Assembly (NCBI GenBank): GCA_900450595.1
Contig: UGGS01000004.1
Span: 1-43,531, forward strand
DNA length: 43,531 bases
Reading direction: 5' to 3'
Source of the DNA: [Flavobacterium] thermophilum
Lineage (GTDB): Bacteria; Bacillota; Bacilli; Bacillales; Anoxybacillaceae
Shown: piece by piece, positions 1 to 8,021 of the stretch
How the letters are laid out: the number at the start of each line of letters is the position of its first letter
Position numbering within the stretch: position 1 is the first letter of the stretch
The notes under the pieces: model-generated
Databases searched by the model: none
Seen by the model: only the letters and a program-made list of their open reading frames with translations
What the model was told of the DNA's origin: nothing
Position numbers and translations under genes: made by a program

Positions 1-801
1 TTGTTTTTAGGCTCAGGAGTGTCTGCTACAGCTGTAAATGACGAAGGGAAATCTCCAGAAACATGGGGAGAGTTTCTGAAGAACATAAAAAATTTGATTA
101 ATAATGCAAGACCAGAAGATTTGGAGTTTATTAATAAAATGATAGATCAAGAAAATTACCTGCTAGCATTACAAGCAATTTATGATTTATGTGATTCAGG
201 AGCATTTAGTAAATATTTAAAGGATAAATTCTCAAGAGGGAAATTTAAACCATCTTCTGTACATAAAGCAATTAAGGAGATAGATAGCAAAATTGTGATT
301 ACAACAAATTTTGATAAAATTTATGATAATCTTTGTAAAGAATCACATTATGTAATATATGATTATCAAAAAACAAAATCAATCATTGCAAATATAAAAT
401 CTCCGGAAAATGTGATTATTAAAGCGCACGGGTCAATTGATGATACAGATGAAATAATATTTACATCCAAACAATACTATCAAGCTCAAGAAAAATATCC
501 AGATTTTTATTCTTTACTAAAGGCACTTTTCCAAACTCACACTGTATTATTTCTTGGATATAGTTTAAATGATCCAGATATTAATCTAGTGTTGCAATCA
601 ATACGAAATACGTCAAGTAGTGCAGCTCCTCATTACATTGTTATAAAAGAGGGAATATCAAAACATATAGTTAAACATTGGGAGGATACATATAATGTTA
701 GGTGTCTAGAATATGGACCGAGCTACGATAATTTCCAAGAGAACATTGAAGAACTTAAAAACTTAGTTTTAGGTTTGAGAGAAGAACGTAATATACCATA
801 G
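1..801 (+). CDS. SIR2-like domain protein (candidate NAD-degrading defence effector), 3' part
   Basis: This is residues 21-286 of a 286-residue protein that starts at 43472. Visible SIR2-family features are GSGVS near the start (NAD-binding loop), TTNFDKIYDN (TxNxD motif), IKAHGSIDD (the catalytic histidine region) and LFLGYSLNDPDI near the C-terminus. This is the SIR2_2 type that, in bacteria, usually hydrolyses NAD during phage infection (ThsA, DSR and SIR2-HerA families) rather than deacetylating proteins. There is no membrane segment or extra sensor domain, so sensing is presumably the job of the ParA-like partner directly upstream. The codon use is AT-rich, like that of the partner gene and unlike the GC-rich neighbours downstream. 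NADase activity is inferred from the family. The base-1 TTG is an internal Leu codon and not the true start. Confidence 0.85.
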   Translation: MFLGSGVSATAVNDEGKSPETWGEFLKNIKNLINNARPEDLEFINKMIDQENYLLALQAIYDLCDSGAFSKYLKDKFSRGKFKPSSVHKAIKEIDSKIVITTNFDKIYDNLCKESHYVIYDYQKTKSIIANIKSPENVIIKAHGSIDDTDEIIFTSKQYYQAQEKYPDFYSLLKALFQTHTVLFLGYSLNDPDINLVLQSIRNTSSSAAPHYIVIKEGISKHIVKHWEDTYNVRCLEYGPSYDNFQENIEELKNLVLGLREERNIP

Positions 802-820
802 ATGCAAGGTTTAGAAAAAA

Positions 821-944
821 AGAGACCGTCCCAAAAGTGTTCGCATAGCAACCGCTTCTGAGGCTTTTTTATGAGATCAGGGCCTTAGCGTACGATTTTT
901 TAAAATGCAACTGATCAGCTTACTATTTTAAAGGTACGGTCTCT
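821..944. mobile_element. Possible MITE or IS remnant
   Basis: Nine-base perfect inverted ends, AGAGACCGT (821-829) and ACGGTCTCT (936-944), bound about 124 bp without any ORF. The left end continues CCCAAAAG, a style of end seen in several transposase families of bacilli. I see no flanking target duplication. Together with the terminator that follows, this accounts for the 801-1081 gap between the SIR2 gene and the uvrX promoter. Confidence 0.4.
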
Positions 945-980
945 GCAAAAGCGCATCGTTGGGATCCTTACGAATGGGAA

Positions 981-1011
981 TGACCGGAGCAATCCGGTCT
1001 TCTTATTTTTG
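981..1011 (+). terminator. Rho-independent terminator
   Basis: The perfect stem GACCGG/CCGGTC (982-987 with 994-999) has a 6-base loop and is followed by TTCTTATTTTT. It probably ends transcription from the SIR2 operon before the uvrX promoter. Confidence 0.75.
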
Positions 1012-1081
1012 TCTAACAATTCCTCTCCCTGCTTATCTCCTTCTTTCCCCAGTTTCCACTTGACTTCTTTCACAAAATATA

Positions 1082-1114
1082 AGAACATATATTCGTAAAC
1101 CAAACATGTGTTCT
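1082..1114 (+). promoter_or_regulatory. Two LexA (SOS) boxes upstream of uvrX
   Basis: AGAACATATATTCG (1082-1095) and CAAACATGTGTTCT (1101-1114) each match about 12 of 14 positions of the Bacillus LexA/DinR operator CGAACRNRYGTTYG/C. They lie just downstream of a TTGACT hexamer (1060-1065) and upstream of the ribosome site AAAGGAGGT (1118-1126). This arrangement is that of a LexA-repressed promoter, so uvrX and the yolD-like gene should be induced by DNA damage. Confidence 0.75.
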
Positions 1115-1136
1115 TATAAAGGAGGTCTTTGCGTCG

Positions 1137-2390
1137 ATGCTGCTCGATATTTCTTGTCTGCCAAAAAATAAAATTTTATGTATCGATATGAAGAGTTTCT
1201 ACGCTAGCTGCGAATGCGTCGATCATGGACTGAATCCTCTAGAAGATTATGTCGTCGTTGTCTCTGATAAAAATCGAAGTGGGAGTGTAGTTCTAGCTGC
1301 GTCTCCGAAAATGAAACAGGATTACGGAATCAGGACAGGGAGCCGTCTATATGAAGTGCCTTGCCGTCGCCATATCCATATTTTTAACGCCCGCATGAAG
1401 CGATATTTAGAAATCAGTGTGCAAATCACACAACTGTTTTCTACCTTTGTCCCTTTTGAAGCGATTCTCACATACAGCGTTGATGAGAGCTGGCTAACCC
1501 TAGACGGTACGGAAAAACTACATGGATCTTCCGTGGAAGCAGCCCAAAAAATACGAAGCGCGATCTGGAATCAATTCGGTCTGCCATCTTGCATTGGCAT
1601 CGGCCCGAACCGTTTCATCAGCAAAGTCGTACTGGATGTATACGCCAAAAAACAAGGTATTGCGGAATGTACGTATGAAGAAGTGCCGAAAAAGTTGTGG
1701 CCGGTTCCGTTACGGGAAATCTGGGGCATTGGCAGCCGGATGGAGAAACATTTGAACAATATGGGAATGTACACGCTTGGAGACGTGGCAAACAGTTCTT
1801 TGGATCGCCTGCGAAAGCGATTTGGCGTAATAGGAGAACAGCTTTACTACCATGCTTGGGGCATTGACTTAAGCCCTCCTTTTATCGATGCAAGGACCTT
1901 CTCTCAAAAAAGTATCGGCAAAGGGATTACATTACTGCGCGACTACTGGCGGGAAAACGAAATTTTAACAGTTGTGTTGGAACTTTGTGAGGAAGTGGCG
2001 AAACGGGCTCGTGAAATAGGGAAAGTAGGGCGCACCGTTTCGTTCAGCGTGCGCTATTCGCACAATGAAGGAGGATTCCATCAGTCCGTCACCCTTGATA
2101 TCGCCACAAACTTAACAATGGATATCTACCGCGTCTGCAAGCGGATTTTCCATAAGTTTTATGACGGACGAAGCGTGCGCGTCATTCATGTATCCCTTGA
2201 AAACTTGATGGATGAGGAAAGTTTGCAGCTGTCCCTTTTTGAAGACAGAACGAAGGAACGCGCCCTTGCCAAAGCGATGGATGCGATCCGCGACAAATTC
2301 GGTCCTAACGCGCTATTGCGTGCCGTCAGCTACACACCAGGAAGCATCGCCCGCATCCGTAATGGCTATATAGGAGGGCATCAGGCATGA
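1137..2390 (+). CDS. uvrX: Y-family DNA polymerase, UvrX/YqjW type
   Basis: A 417-residue translesion polymerase. The catalytic acidic residues are visible as D17 in CIDMKSFYAS and D116-E117 in YSVDESW, the Y-family signature. The helix-hairpin-helix region follows (IWGIGSRMEKHLNNMG, about 195-210), and a beta-clamp-binding motif QLSLF sits at 364-368 near the C-terminus. The length fits UvrX/YqjW of Bacillus. The start is fixed by AAAGGAGGT 10 bases upstream of the ATG. Two LexA boxes precede it. The gene overlaps the yolD-like gene by ATGA, as in the chromosomal yqjW-yqjX pair. Plasmid copies of such mutasomes are common and would give error-prone bypass synthesis under SOS conditions. Confidence 0.95.
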   Translation: MLLDISCLPKNKILCIDMKSFYASCECVDHGLNPLEDYVVVVSDKNRSGSVVLAASPKMKQDYGIRTGSRLYEVPCRRHIHIFNARMKRYLEISVQITQLFSTFVPFEAILTYSVDESWLTLDGTEKLHGSSVEAAQKIRSAIWNQFGLPSCIGIGPNRFISKVVLDVYAKKQGIAECTYEEVPKKLWPVPLREIWGIGSRMEKHLNNMGMYTLGDVANSSLDRLRKRFGVIGEQLYYHAWGIDLSPPFIDARTFSQKSIGKGITLLRDYWRENEILTVVLELCEEVAKRAREIGKVGRTVSFSVRYSHNEGGFHQSVTLDIATNLTMDIYRVCKRIFHKFYDGRSVRVIHVSLENLMDEESLQLSLFEDRTKERALAKAMDAIRDKFGPNALLRAVSYTPGSIARIRNGYIGGHQA

Positions 2391-2734
2391 ACCATCGCGA
2401 TCGAGGAATTATCAAATACTCTCCCTTTTTAATGCCAGAACACCGCAAAATGCTAAAGGAGCTTCGTGAAAAAGAAGAGCGAATCCATCCCTCCCATCAC
2501 GACGAGCAACAATATGAAGAATGGAATCGGATCATTTTCGAGGCAATGGAGTTTGCTTCTTATCTTTCGATTCAATACATACATAATTATCGATTATGCT
2601 GCGTCATTGGCCGTGTTCATTACTACGATCAACCGAACCAAACATTGCGATTCAAAGAAAAAGACAGCGGGAAAATACATTATATCCACGTGTCTTCTAT
2701 TAAGGACATAAAAACAGCCCCTTTCTCGCCTTGA
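2387..2734 (+). CDS. YolD-like protein
   Basis: 115 residues that open with NHRDRGIIKYSPFLMPEH, the typical N-terminus of the YolD-like family (R-G-x-I-K-W/Y-x-P-F-M-MPEH). The C-terminal half is a small beta-rich domain ending in IHYIHVSSIKDI. Family members are nearly always encoded directly after a Y-family polymerase of the UvrX type (YqjX beside YqjW), and here the start overlaps the uvrX stop by four bases. The molecular role is not well settled and is thought to modulate the polymerase or the SOS response. A terminator hairpin starts within its last codons. Confidence 0.9.
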   Translation: MNHRDRGIIKYSPFLMPEHRKMLKELREKEERIHPSHHDEQQYEEWNRIIFEAMEFASYLSIQYIHNYRLCCVIGRVHYYDQPNQTLRFKEKDSGKIHYIHVSSIKDIKTAPFSP

Positions 2735-2753
2735 AAGGGGCTTGCTGTTTTTA
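2712..2753 (+). terminator. Rho-independent terminator of uvrX-yolD
   Basis: AAACAGCCCCTTT (from 2712) pairs with AAAGGGGC..CTGTTT (to about 2750), followed by T residues. The left arm overlaps the last codons of the yolD-like gene. Confidence 0.8.
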
Positions 2754-2845
2754 ATCCTCAAACGACTCGTTCATTAAATCATCCATTTCCTTTCTTATCT
2801 TATCAGTTTCTTTTTTGTTCACATGAAAGCTTCTTAGCACATAAT
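2751..2845 (-). pseudogene. DUF3006 protein, C-terminal remnant
   Basis: Read on the minus strand, this stretch encodes a tail with VNKKETDKIRKEMDDLMNE and a stop at 2751-2753. It matches the C-terminus of the intact DUF3006 protein at 5756-5971 (VDKKETEKRWKEIEELMN). The coding sequence breaks off at 2845/2846, exactly where the recombinase fragment begins on the other strand. It is not identical to the intact copy, so it derives from a second, diverged MBL/DUF3006 locus that was lost by recombination. Confidence 0.7.
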
Positions 2846-3079
2846 TTTTCGGTATGGGGCATTCAGCGAATGATCGAAGGCTACAGCCTTCCAAACAAAA
2901 AGCTTACGCCCCATATGTTCCGGCATACGTTTTGTAAGTGGATGCTGGAGGCGACGAACAACGATATCGAGAAAGTGCGGCGGCTCGCCGGCCATAGTCA
3001 CATCGCCACGACCTCGCGGTATTTAAAGGACAGCTACAGTGATTTAGCCGATGCGGTCGAGGAGTTGCCGAAATTCTAA
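2846..3079 (+). pseudogene. Tyrosine recombinase 3' fragment
   Basis: Encodes the last ~78 residues of a recombinase nearly identical to residues 240-307 of the protein at 18051-18974, starting at FSVWGIQRMIE. It retains the catalytic HMFRHTF, LAGHS and SRYL motifs but lacks the N-terminal domain and the first catalytic Arg. Synonymous and amino-acid differences (HSHIATTS against HSNIATTS) show it is an older paralogue, not a copy from the recent duplication. Similarity begins at the same codon as in the detached fragments at 19285 and 29105. Confidence 0.85.
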
Positions 3080-3108
3080 TGAATTTATCCGGAAAGGGGA
3101 AACGATCA

Positions 3109-3195
3109 ATGATGGATCAATTGAAAGTCATTGATGGGTATTTTGAAGAAATAGCGAAAAACGGTGTTTCATTTAGGGCGTCTAGCGAATCATAA
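3109..3195 (+). pseudogene. Truncated copy of the small recombinase-partner gene
   Basis: A 28-residue ORF that starts MMDQLKVIDGYF, matching the N-terminus of the 87-residue protein at 19007-19270 (MSIMDQLKVIDGYF). It then diverges and stops. It has a ribosome site (GGAAAGGGG) and directly follows the recombinase fragment, so gene order is the same as at 18051-19270. Confidence 0.65.
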
Positions 3196-3212
3196 GCTGA
3201 CGCCCTAATAGA
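3175..3212. terminator. Inverted repeat, possible terminator
   Basis: AGGGCGTC (3175-3182) pairs with GACGCCCT (3199-3206) around an AGC/GCT inner stem, followed by a weak T-rich stretch. It lies between the small-ORF remnant and the convergent HNH nuclease gene. Confidence 0.5.
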
Positions 3213-3244
3213 TTTTTCGCTTTTCGGTGAAAGTTTTCAGTGAG

Positions 3245-4081
3245 TTACGCTAAAGATGAAAGACGTTCTCTAACACGTTTTTTTAATTTTTCTACATCAG
3301 CCTTTCGATCAAGTATATGCATCTTTCTATGACAGTTTGGACAAAGAGCGATGGTATTTTCGATGGTATCATCGCCGCCACGTGACAACCATTCAATATG
3401 ATGGGTCTCTAAATAGGGGTTTCCATCCTTATCATTAAATGGTGCTGGCTGATCACAAAGCTGACAAATGCCATTTGCCCATCTCTTGGCATATTCACTG
3501 ACATAAGGGTTTCGCTCATATGCAGTTGTACTCGTTGAACGCTTAATAGCTTTTTTATTAGTGTGTTTTGCCCTTGCTTTTAATTCTTCATCTGAGAGCT
3601 TTTTAGCTATCTTTTCTCTGTATCGATTTTTGCTTTCAATCCACTCTTGTGGGATTTCGATTGGTTGCGTATTTTCCTTTAATTTTAACGGAAAAATCCA
3701 AACTAATCTTAGGTTATTTTCTATATCTAATTGTTGATCTTGGTACGGTTGATCAGCTAGCTCAACTTGTCCCATGAACACATATTCATTTTCTCGGAAT
3801 ACTTCAAAAAGATAGAGGTCTACTCCATTGGTAGTTGATTCTGCCAATGTTTTGTTTTGTTGGAAGTCTAATTTCTGATCTCCTACTCTCCCCATTCCAG
3901 TATAATGAAACACATCGCCTTCCCATCGATCTTCGTACAAAGCCTTTGTGTGGTCTGATATCAATACAAGGGAATTCGTTCTTTTCGAACGTCTCATTCC
4001 ACCTTGAGGTGCACATTGGAAGATGGAAACAATCTCATCATTCCTTAATATTTGCCCTGGAACCAATTCATCGATTGTCAT
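3245..4081 (-). CDS. HNH endonuclease, probable modification-dependent (COG3440-like) type
   Basis: 278 residues. The C-terminus is a clear HNH domain: CQLC (C206, C209), ETHHIEW (H227-H228), an N-terminal part of the metal site at ENTIALCPNC (C247, C250) and HRKMH. The N-terminal ~130 residues (GDVFHYTGMGRVGDQKL, then NKTLAES and LFEVF) resemble the SRA/EVE-like region of predicted restriction endonucleases of the COG3440 type. This suggests a type IV enzyme that cuts modified DNA, but the substrate is an inference. The ribosome site GGAGG lies about 11 bases upstream of the ATG. It is monocistronic, with an IS1182 element directly upstream. Confidence 0.8.
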   Translation of the reverse strand: MTIDELVPGQILRNDEIVSIFQCAPQGGMRRSKRTNSLVLISDHTKALYEDRWEGDVFHYTGMGRVGDQKLDFQQNKTLAESTTNGVDLYLFEVFRENEYVFMGQVELADQPYQDQQLDIENNLRLVWIFPLKLKENTQPIEIPQEWIESKNRYREKIAKKLSDEELKARAKHTNKKAIKRSTSTTAYERNPYVSEYAKRWANGICQLCDQPAPFNDKDGNPYLETHHIEWLSRGGDDTIENTIALCPNCHRKMHILDRKADVEKLKKRVRERLSSLA

Positions 4082-4182
4082 GGCTAATGGTATTCCTCCA
4101 TTTGTTTTTATTCATCGATTGTATAATAATCTATTAACTTAAATTTCTAAAGAGTAAAAATCAAAATTTTATTCCAGTTGCA

Positions 4183-5652
4183 CTAGAAGGCCGGTGAATT
4201 AATGGGGCATAGACTTCCCACATGTCGAATTTTGGAGGCCATTCTCCCCGCTGTTTGGCGCCAAAGGATGGGAAGACGAGCAGGACTTCCTGCTCCCAAT
4301 TCCGGTTTTGCGCACGCCAAAGAGCCGGTCCCCCCTCGTTTTTTTCGAAACCGGCACAATCGCTTCAGATTTTGCACGACGGCGGTCAACAGCGTCTGCT
4401 CTTCCATGGCGTAAAGGCCCCGGCTTCGGGCCCGGTCCAGCCCGTGACATTCCTTCCCTTCGGCGAACACATGCTCACAACGCGTGCGAAGGGCTTGAAT
4501 GGATCGATAGCCGCCCTGTTGCTGAATGAGCCTCGCTTGATTGCGAATCTGAACGTCTCGGACTTTCGCCTGGCGCTTTGCTTCCTGAGCGGGATCCTTC
4601 GCTCGGCGCTTCCAGGTTGGAATCTCCTCCATCTCCTTGCGGCGCAACGGCACGAGCGGTGTGATGCCTTGAACGAAGAGCGCTTCCAGATACTCGGTGG
4701 TGCCATACGCTTTGTCCGCAGACAAGGTCCGAATCGTAATCGACGGGTGGCGAAACTGAATCGAAGCCAGCTGCTCCAAACTCGTCTCCCGTTCCGCCGT
4801 TCCAGTGGCGAGGCTGGCCCGTCTGGATAAAATCACGCGCGACTGGACATCGATGACGTCGTGCACCAGATACCGAGGATACGCTTCCTGCCCTTTGCCT
4901 TTCTTGTACAACCGGGCATCCGGATCCGTCACGCTTCGATGGGTCCGGTTGGAAAACGTGGCTCCACGGAAGTTTCCCCGTTCTTCGGCATGGACGCGTT
5001 CCCCTGATTTTGGAGACGGAGAGGGTGGGTCGTCATCCGGATCCCGGGCCTCGGTCTGTTCATCTTCCCGGGCAGTGCGGGCCAGATAGTCTTCCAACGT
5101 CTCCACCGGAGCGAGCTTGACCTCCCGCAAGCTGTGGATCGAGGCATTCGCCCGCACTTGGGTGCCGTCAGCCGCCGCATGGACATCCGGCGAGACCAAC
5201 CCCGCCGCAATGCATTGATCCACCACATAGGTCATCAGCCGGTCAAAGATTCCATGTTGGCGCCAGCGTTTCCGTGTTTTGACGAGCGTCGTTCGATCCG
5301 GCAGTGTGGGGTGATGAGGATCCGGATGGAGCACGGATTCAAAGTCGAGACCGCAAAACCACAAGTATCCGGCATGCATGGGGAGGATCTCATACAACTC
5401 CCGCTCAGAGTGGTCGAACAAATACGAGAGCAGCATTAGGCGAAGCAGCCGTTCCGGATCCGCCGCCGGGCGACCCGTTTTTTCCGTGTACAGGGGAGCC
5501 ACCCAATCGTGAATGACGGAAAAGTCAACCGCTTCGTTGATTTGGCGCAAGATATGATGTGGAGGAACCAGTTCTTCCATGTCGATGACTTGAAACAGAC
5601 GAGGCTGAGTCGAAGGGTTTTTGGGGGCTTTCATGATCCGCTTACGCTCCAT
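4183..5652 (-). CDS. IS1182-family transposase
   Basis: 489 residues. The N-terminal region with LVPPHHILRQINEAVDFS and RLLRLMLLSYLFDHSERELYE is typical of IS1182 transposases. The DDE core follows: an Asp in VHAAADGTQVRAN, then SADKAYGTTEYL, and the distal Glu region around RTRCEHVFAEGK. The stop codon TAG is formed by the outermost IS base context and the flanking CTAG target, so the reading frame ends at the insertion border itself. The start is ATG 5652, and an in-frame ATG lies six codons later. The gene is much more GC-rich than its flanks. Confidence 0.9.
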   Translation of the reverse strand: MERKRIMKAPKNPSTQPRLFQVIDMEELVPPHHILRQINEAVDFSVIHDWVAPLYTEKTGRPAADPERLLRLMLLSYLFDHSERELYEILPMHAGYLWFCGLDFESVLHPDPHHPTLPDRTTLVKTRKRWRQHGIFDRLMTYVVDQCIAAGLVSPDVHAAADGTQVRANASIHSLREVKLAPVETLEDYLARTAREDEQTEARDPDDDPPSPSPKSGERVHAEERGNFRGATFSNRTHRSVTDPDARLYKKGKGQEAYPRYLVHDVIDVQSRVILSRRASLATGTAERETSLEQLASIQFRHPSITIRTLSADKAYGTTEYLEALFVQGITPLVPLRRKEMEEIPTWKRRAKDPAQEAKRQAKVRDVQIRNQARLIQQQGGYRSIQALRTRCEHVFAEGKECHGLDRARSRGLYAMEEQTLLTAVVQNLKRLCRFRKKRGGTGSLACAKPELGAGSPARLPILWRQTAGRMASKIRHVGSLCPINSPAF

Positions 5653-5732
5653 TCCAACGATTTTTCTTCCTTTTTCGACATAAGCCCCCTAAATCCCTGC
5701 CTCAGGGTGTACTTTTTTCACCGGCCTTCTAT
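4183..5732 (-). mobile_element. IS1182-family insertion sequence
   Basis: Perfect 12-base terminal inverted repeats, AAGGCCGGTGAA at 4187-4198 and TTCACCGGCCTT at 5717-5728. The flanks are CTAG on one side (4183-4186) and CTAT on the other (5729-5732). IS1182 elements often target CTAG, so the duplication is imperfect by one base. The element contains one transposase gene on the minus strand. Confidence 0.85.
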
Positions 5733-5755
5733 ATTTTTAGCTAAAGAATGATGTA

Positions 5756-5971
5756 CTATTCCTCAAACACATCATTCATCAACTCTTCAATCTCTTTCCA
5801 CCGCTTCTCTGTTTCTTTTTTATCCACTCGGAACTTTCCGTTCTCTTGTACAATCACATCGCCGGCGCGGGCGTTTTTGGGTAGCTTGCTTTTCTCAATA
5901 TCGATCATTTTGCCATCCTCCGCCTCACAAACTGCCCATTTACCCTCGAAGCGATCAATGATATATTTCAT
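5756..5971 (-). CDS. DUF3006 domain protein
   Basis: 71 residues. The N-terminus MKYIIDRFEGKWAVCE is the DUF3006 hallmark (small beta-barrel-like domain), followed by a charged helical tail. It starts 10 bases after the MBL hydrolase stop, so the two form an operon. This pairing of a ComEC/Rec2-type MBL protein with DUF3006 recurs in bacilli, but the role of the small protein is unknown. Confidence 0.85.
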   Translation of the reverse strand: MKYIIDRFEGKWAVCEAEDGKMIDIEKSKLPKNARAGDVIVQENGKFRVDKKETEKRWKEIEELMNDVFEE

Positions 5972-5981
5972 TTAACCACCT

Positions 5982-6827
5982 CTAATAAATTGGTTTTACG
6001 TTGAAGGTAAGTGTTGTCCCGTTGGTTGTTGCGATAATCGTTCCTTGTTTGTCGGTACGGAATACCTTGACTTTATAAGATTTCAACCGATTTAAAACTT
6101 CCGATGTTGGATGGCCATAGGCATTCTTGCCAACCGAAATTACCGCATATGTTGGTTTTACAGCTTTTAAAAGTGTCGCGCTGGTCGATGTTTTCGCACC
6201 GTGATGACCTACTTTCAACACATCAGCGCGCAAATCCTTTTTCGCTTTAACCATATCCGCTTCTGCTCGAGTCTCGGCGTCGCCTGTAAACAGGAATGAC
6301 TTTTTGCCATAGGTCACTTTTAGGACAGCGCTCCAGTCATTTGTATCGCTAGTGCTGTACGATTTTACAGGGCCAACAAACTTAGCAGTCACACCTTTGA
6401 TTGGCAGAACAACATCTGCTTTAGCAACTTTGATGGTAAGTTTCTTATTTTTCACAGCGACCAAGAAATCTTTATATGCTTGCGTTGTATTACCGACTTT
6501 TGGAGCATACACACTTTTCACAGGGAAAGCCTTGAGAACCTCATCAAGACCGCCAATATGGTCGGCGTCTGGATGAGTCGCGATCATGATTTCGATGTCC
6601 TTTACCTTCTGCTTTTTAAGATAGGCGACGACATCACTGCCATCTTTATTTCCTCCATCAATGAGAATGTCCTCTCCATTTGGCGCTTTAATGTAAATAC
6701 TGTCACCTTGCCCAACATTGATGAAGTGTACATACATGTTTTTTGGGGCTGCGTCTGTTACAATTCCCGGTAGTATTGCTATCATAAATACAATTACAGC
6801 TACCATCAGCATCTTGATTTTCCTCAT
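5982..6827 (-). CDS. Secreted ComEC/Rec2-like metallo-beta-lactamase-fold hydrolase
   Basis: 281 residues. An N-terminal hydrophobic signal sequence (about 1-26) is followed by an MBL fold: FINVGQGDS (34-43), ILIDGG, the metal motif THPDADH (84-90), FTGDAE, KVGHHG, and a final strand region with TYAVISVG. These are the conserved blocks of the C-terminal domain of ComEC and of free-standing ComEC-like hydrolases, which probably act on nucleic acid or a phosphodiester outside the membrane. There is no transmembrane channel part, so it is not itself a DNA importer. It is encoded together with a DUF3006 protein. The ATG start is preceded by GGGGGAG. Confidence 0.9.
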   Translation of the reverse strand: MRKIKMLMVAVIVFMIAILPGIVTDAAPKNMYVHFINVGQGDSIYIKAPNGEDILIDGGNKDGSDVVAYLKKQKVKDIEIMIATHPDADHIGGLDEVLKAFPVKSVYAPKVGNTTQAYKDFLVAVKNKKLTIKVAKADVVLPIKGVTAKFVGPVKSYSTSDTNDWSAVLKVTYGKKSFLFTGDAETRAEADMVKAKKDLRADVLKVGHHGAKTSTSATLLKAVKPTYAVISVGKNAYGHPTSEVLNRLKSYKVKVFRTDKQGTIIATTNGTTLTFNVKPIY

Positions 6828-6913
6828 TGAAAACTCCCCCTTTTACTTTTCAAGAAGATTATACCATCAATTGAGCTAAGAGGGAGTATAGAAAACAAAC
6901 AGGAGGCGAAAAA

Positions 6914-7135
6914 ATGTTCGATATTATCGGAAGACTAAGGTGTCCGGTATGCTCAAAAATTGTCCGCCCTAGCGATAAAGTGTTCTTGGATATAATCAAT
7001 ACAATCATCCACCAGAGATGCTACTATCAAAATTTGTCCCGTAAATTCCTCCCATTCAAAGACAAAGGAACATTTCAACATATGTTGCTGAAGTATCCGT
7101 TTTTACTTGATGATCATGATAATGAAAGTGTTTAA
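6914..7135 (+). CDS. Small putative zinc-binding protein
   Basis: 73 residues with RCPVC near the N-terminus (C14, C17) and HQRCY about 25 residues later, a spacing that suits a single treble-clef or zinc-ribbon site. The ribosome site AGGAGGCG lies 6 bases before the ATG. It is transcribed divergently from the MBL gene. I do not recognise a named family. A role in nucleic-acid or protein binding is only a guess. Confidence 0.65.
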   Translation: MFDIIGRLRCPVCSKIVRPSDKVFLDIINTIIHQRCYYQNLSRKFLPFKDKGTFQHMLLKYPFLLDDHDNESV

Positions 7136-7140
7136 TTTTT

Positions 7141-8021
7141 TTGTCTGACAAAAAATAAATTAAGTTCGTTTTTTCAAGACACGATGATATGCTGTGTCCT
7201 CAGAATCCCCCGACCGGGGACACCCACTGTCCATATTGTCATGGGAGACACGTTTATTATTTCGGTCTGTCGCGATTCATTGTCCATCGTCTCCGGCGGC
7301 CGCTAATCCATCGGGACATCTGTCGCGACACATTCCACATCTTGTCCTCTGTCAGACAATTACTGTCTTGACTTAAGACAGGAAACAAATTTATGTCACC
7401 TGGTTGTCTTGTTGTTCATGATTCACCCTACTCCTTTTTGTCTTCACCAAGGACAAGTGAGAAAACAACAGGAGTGGCCGTTGTCCTCCGACGGAATGCT
7501 TTCGCGACACCTTGTCGCAACTGTATATCTTAGTTGCATAGATTTTTGATTGATCGAGGAACAGGGACACGATCCTTGTCCTCGTCTTTTATTTCAATAC
7601 CGCCCTTCGCGTCATTCCAGTGTCCTCACCTTCATTCGCTCCCCTGATTCTAAGCAGAATTTTTATCTTATTGATGAATTTGCATTGAGAATTATGTTCT
7701 AAATAATCATATCATCACCAATCAAAATCTAATCAATAAACCTATCCCCTTTATAATAACTACTAACTGGCATTTTCACCTTGCAGCTATGCGTCCAAAA
7801 TCAATCTTTAAAATCCCTTTTACCATCCTTTTTGCGACGATCCGCTTGCATTTCACCCTTCATCGAAGTGAAAATCTGAAGTTTAAAACCCTCGGGACTC
7901 CCCCCACCAATCTAATGAGGTATTGGAACAAAACCAATTTGGTTTATTCTTTCTTTATGGTCGCGGGAGCAAGCAGGCTGACGCCCATAATATAAGGGCG
8001 ACGAACCATTTCACGGGAACG
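7141..8021. other. Non-coding TGTC/GACA-rich zone, candidate replication or control region
   Basis: No credible gene in about 880 bp. From 7141 to about 7640 the sequence is packed with TGTC and its complement GACA, often as TTGTC, TGTCC or TGTCGCGACA (7321-7330), and with two copies of the palindrome TGTC-N-GACA (7142-7150 and 7350-7358). The stem GTGTCC...GGACAC lies at about 7194-7222. The zone sits immediately downstream of the primase-like gene (which ends at 8022), whose 3' coding part contains the same TTGTCC words. It may be the origin or an antisense control region for that replicon. This is an inference. Confidence 0.45.

Noticed and set aside
4202..5516. Many ORFs on the plus strand opposite the IS1182 transposase
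   Set aside because: Shadow frames in GC-rich coding DNA; the minus-strand transposase explains the region.
7194..7640. A CRISPR or tRNA-like structure in the TGTC-rich zone
   Set aside because: The repeats are short and irregularly spaced, with no constant repeat length and no cloverleaf pairing.
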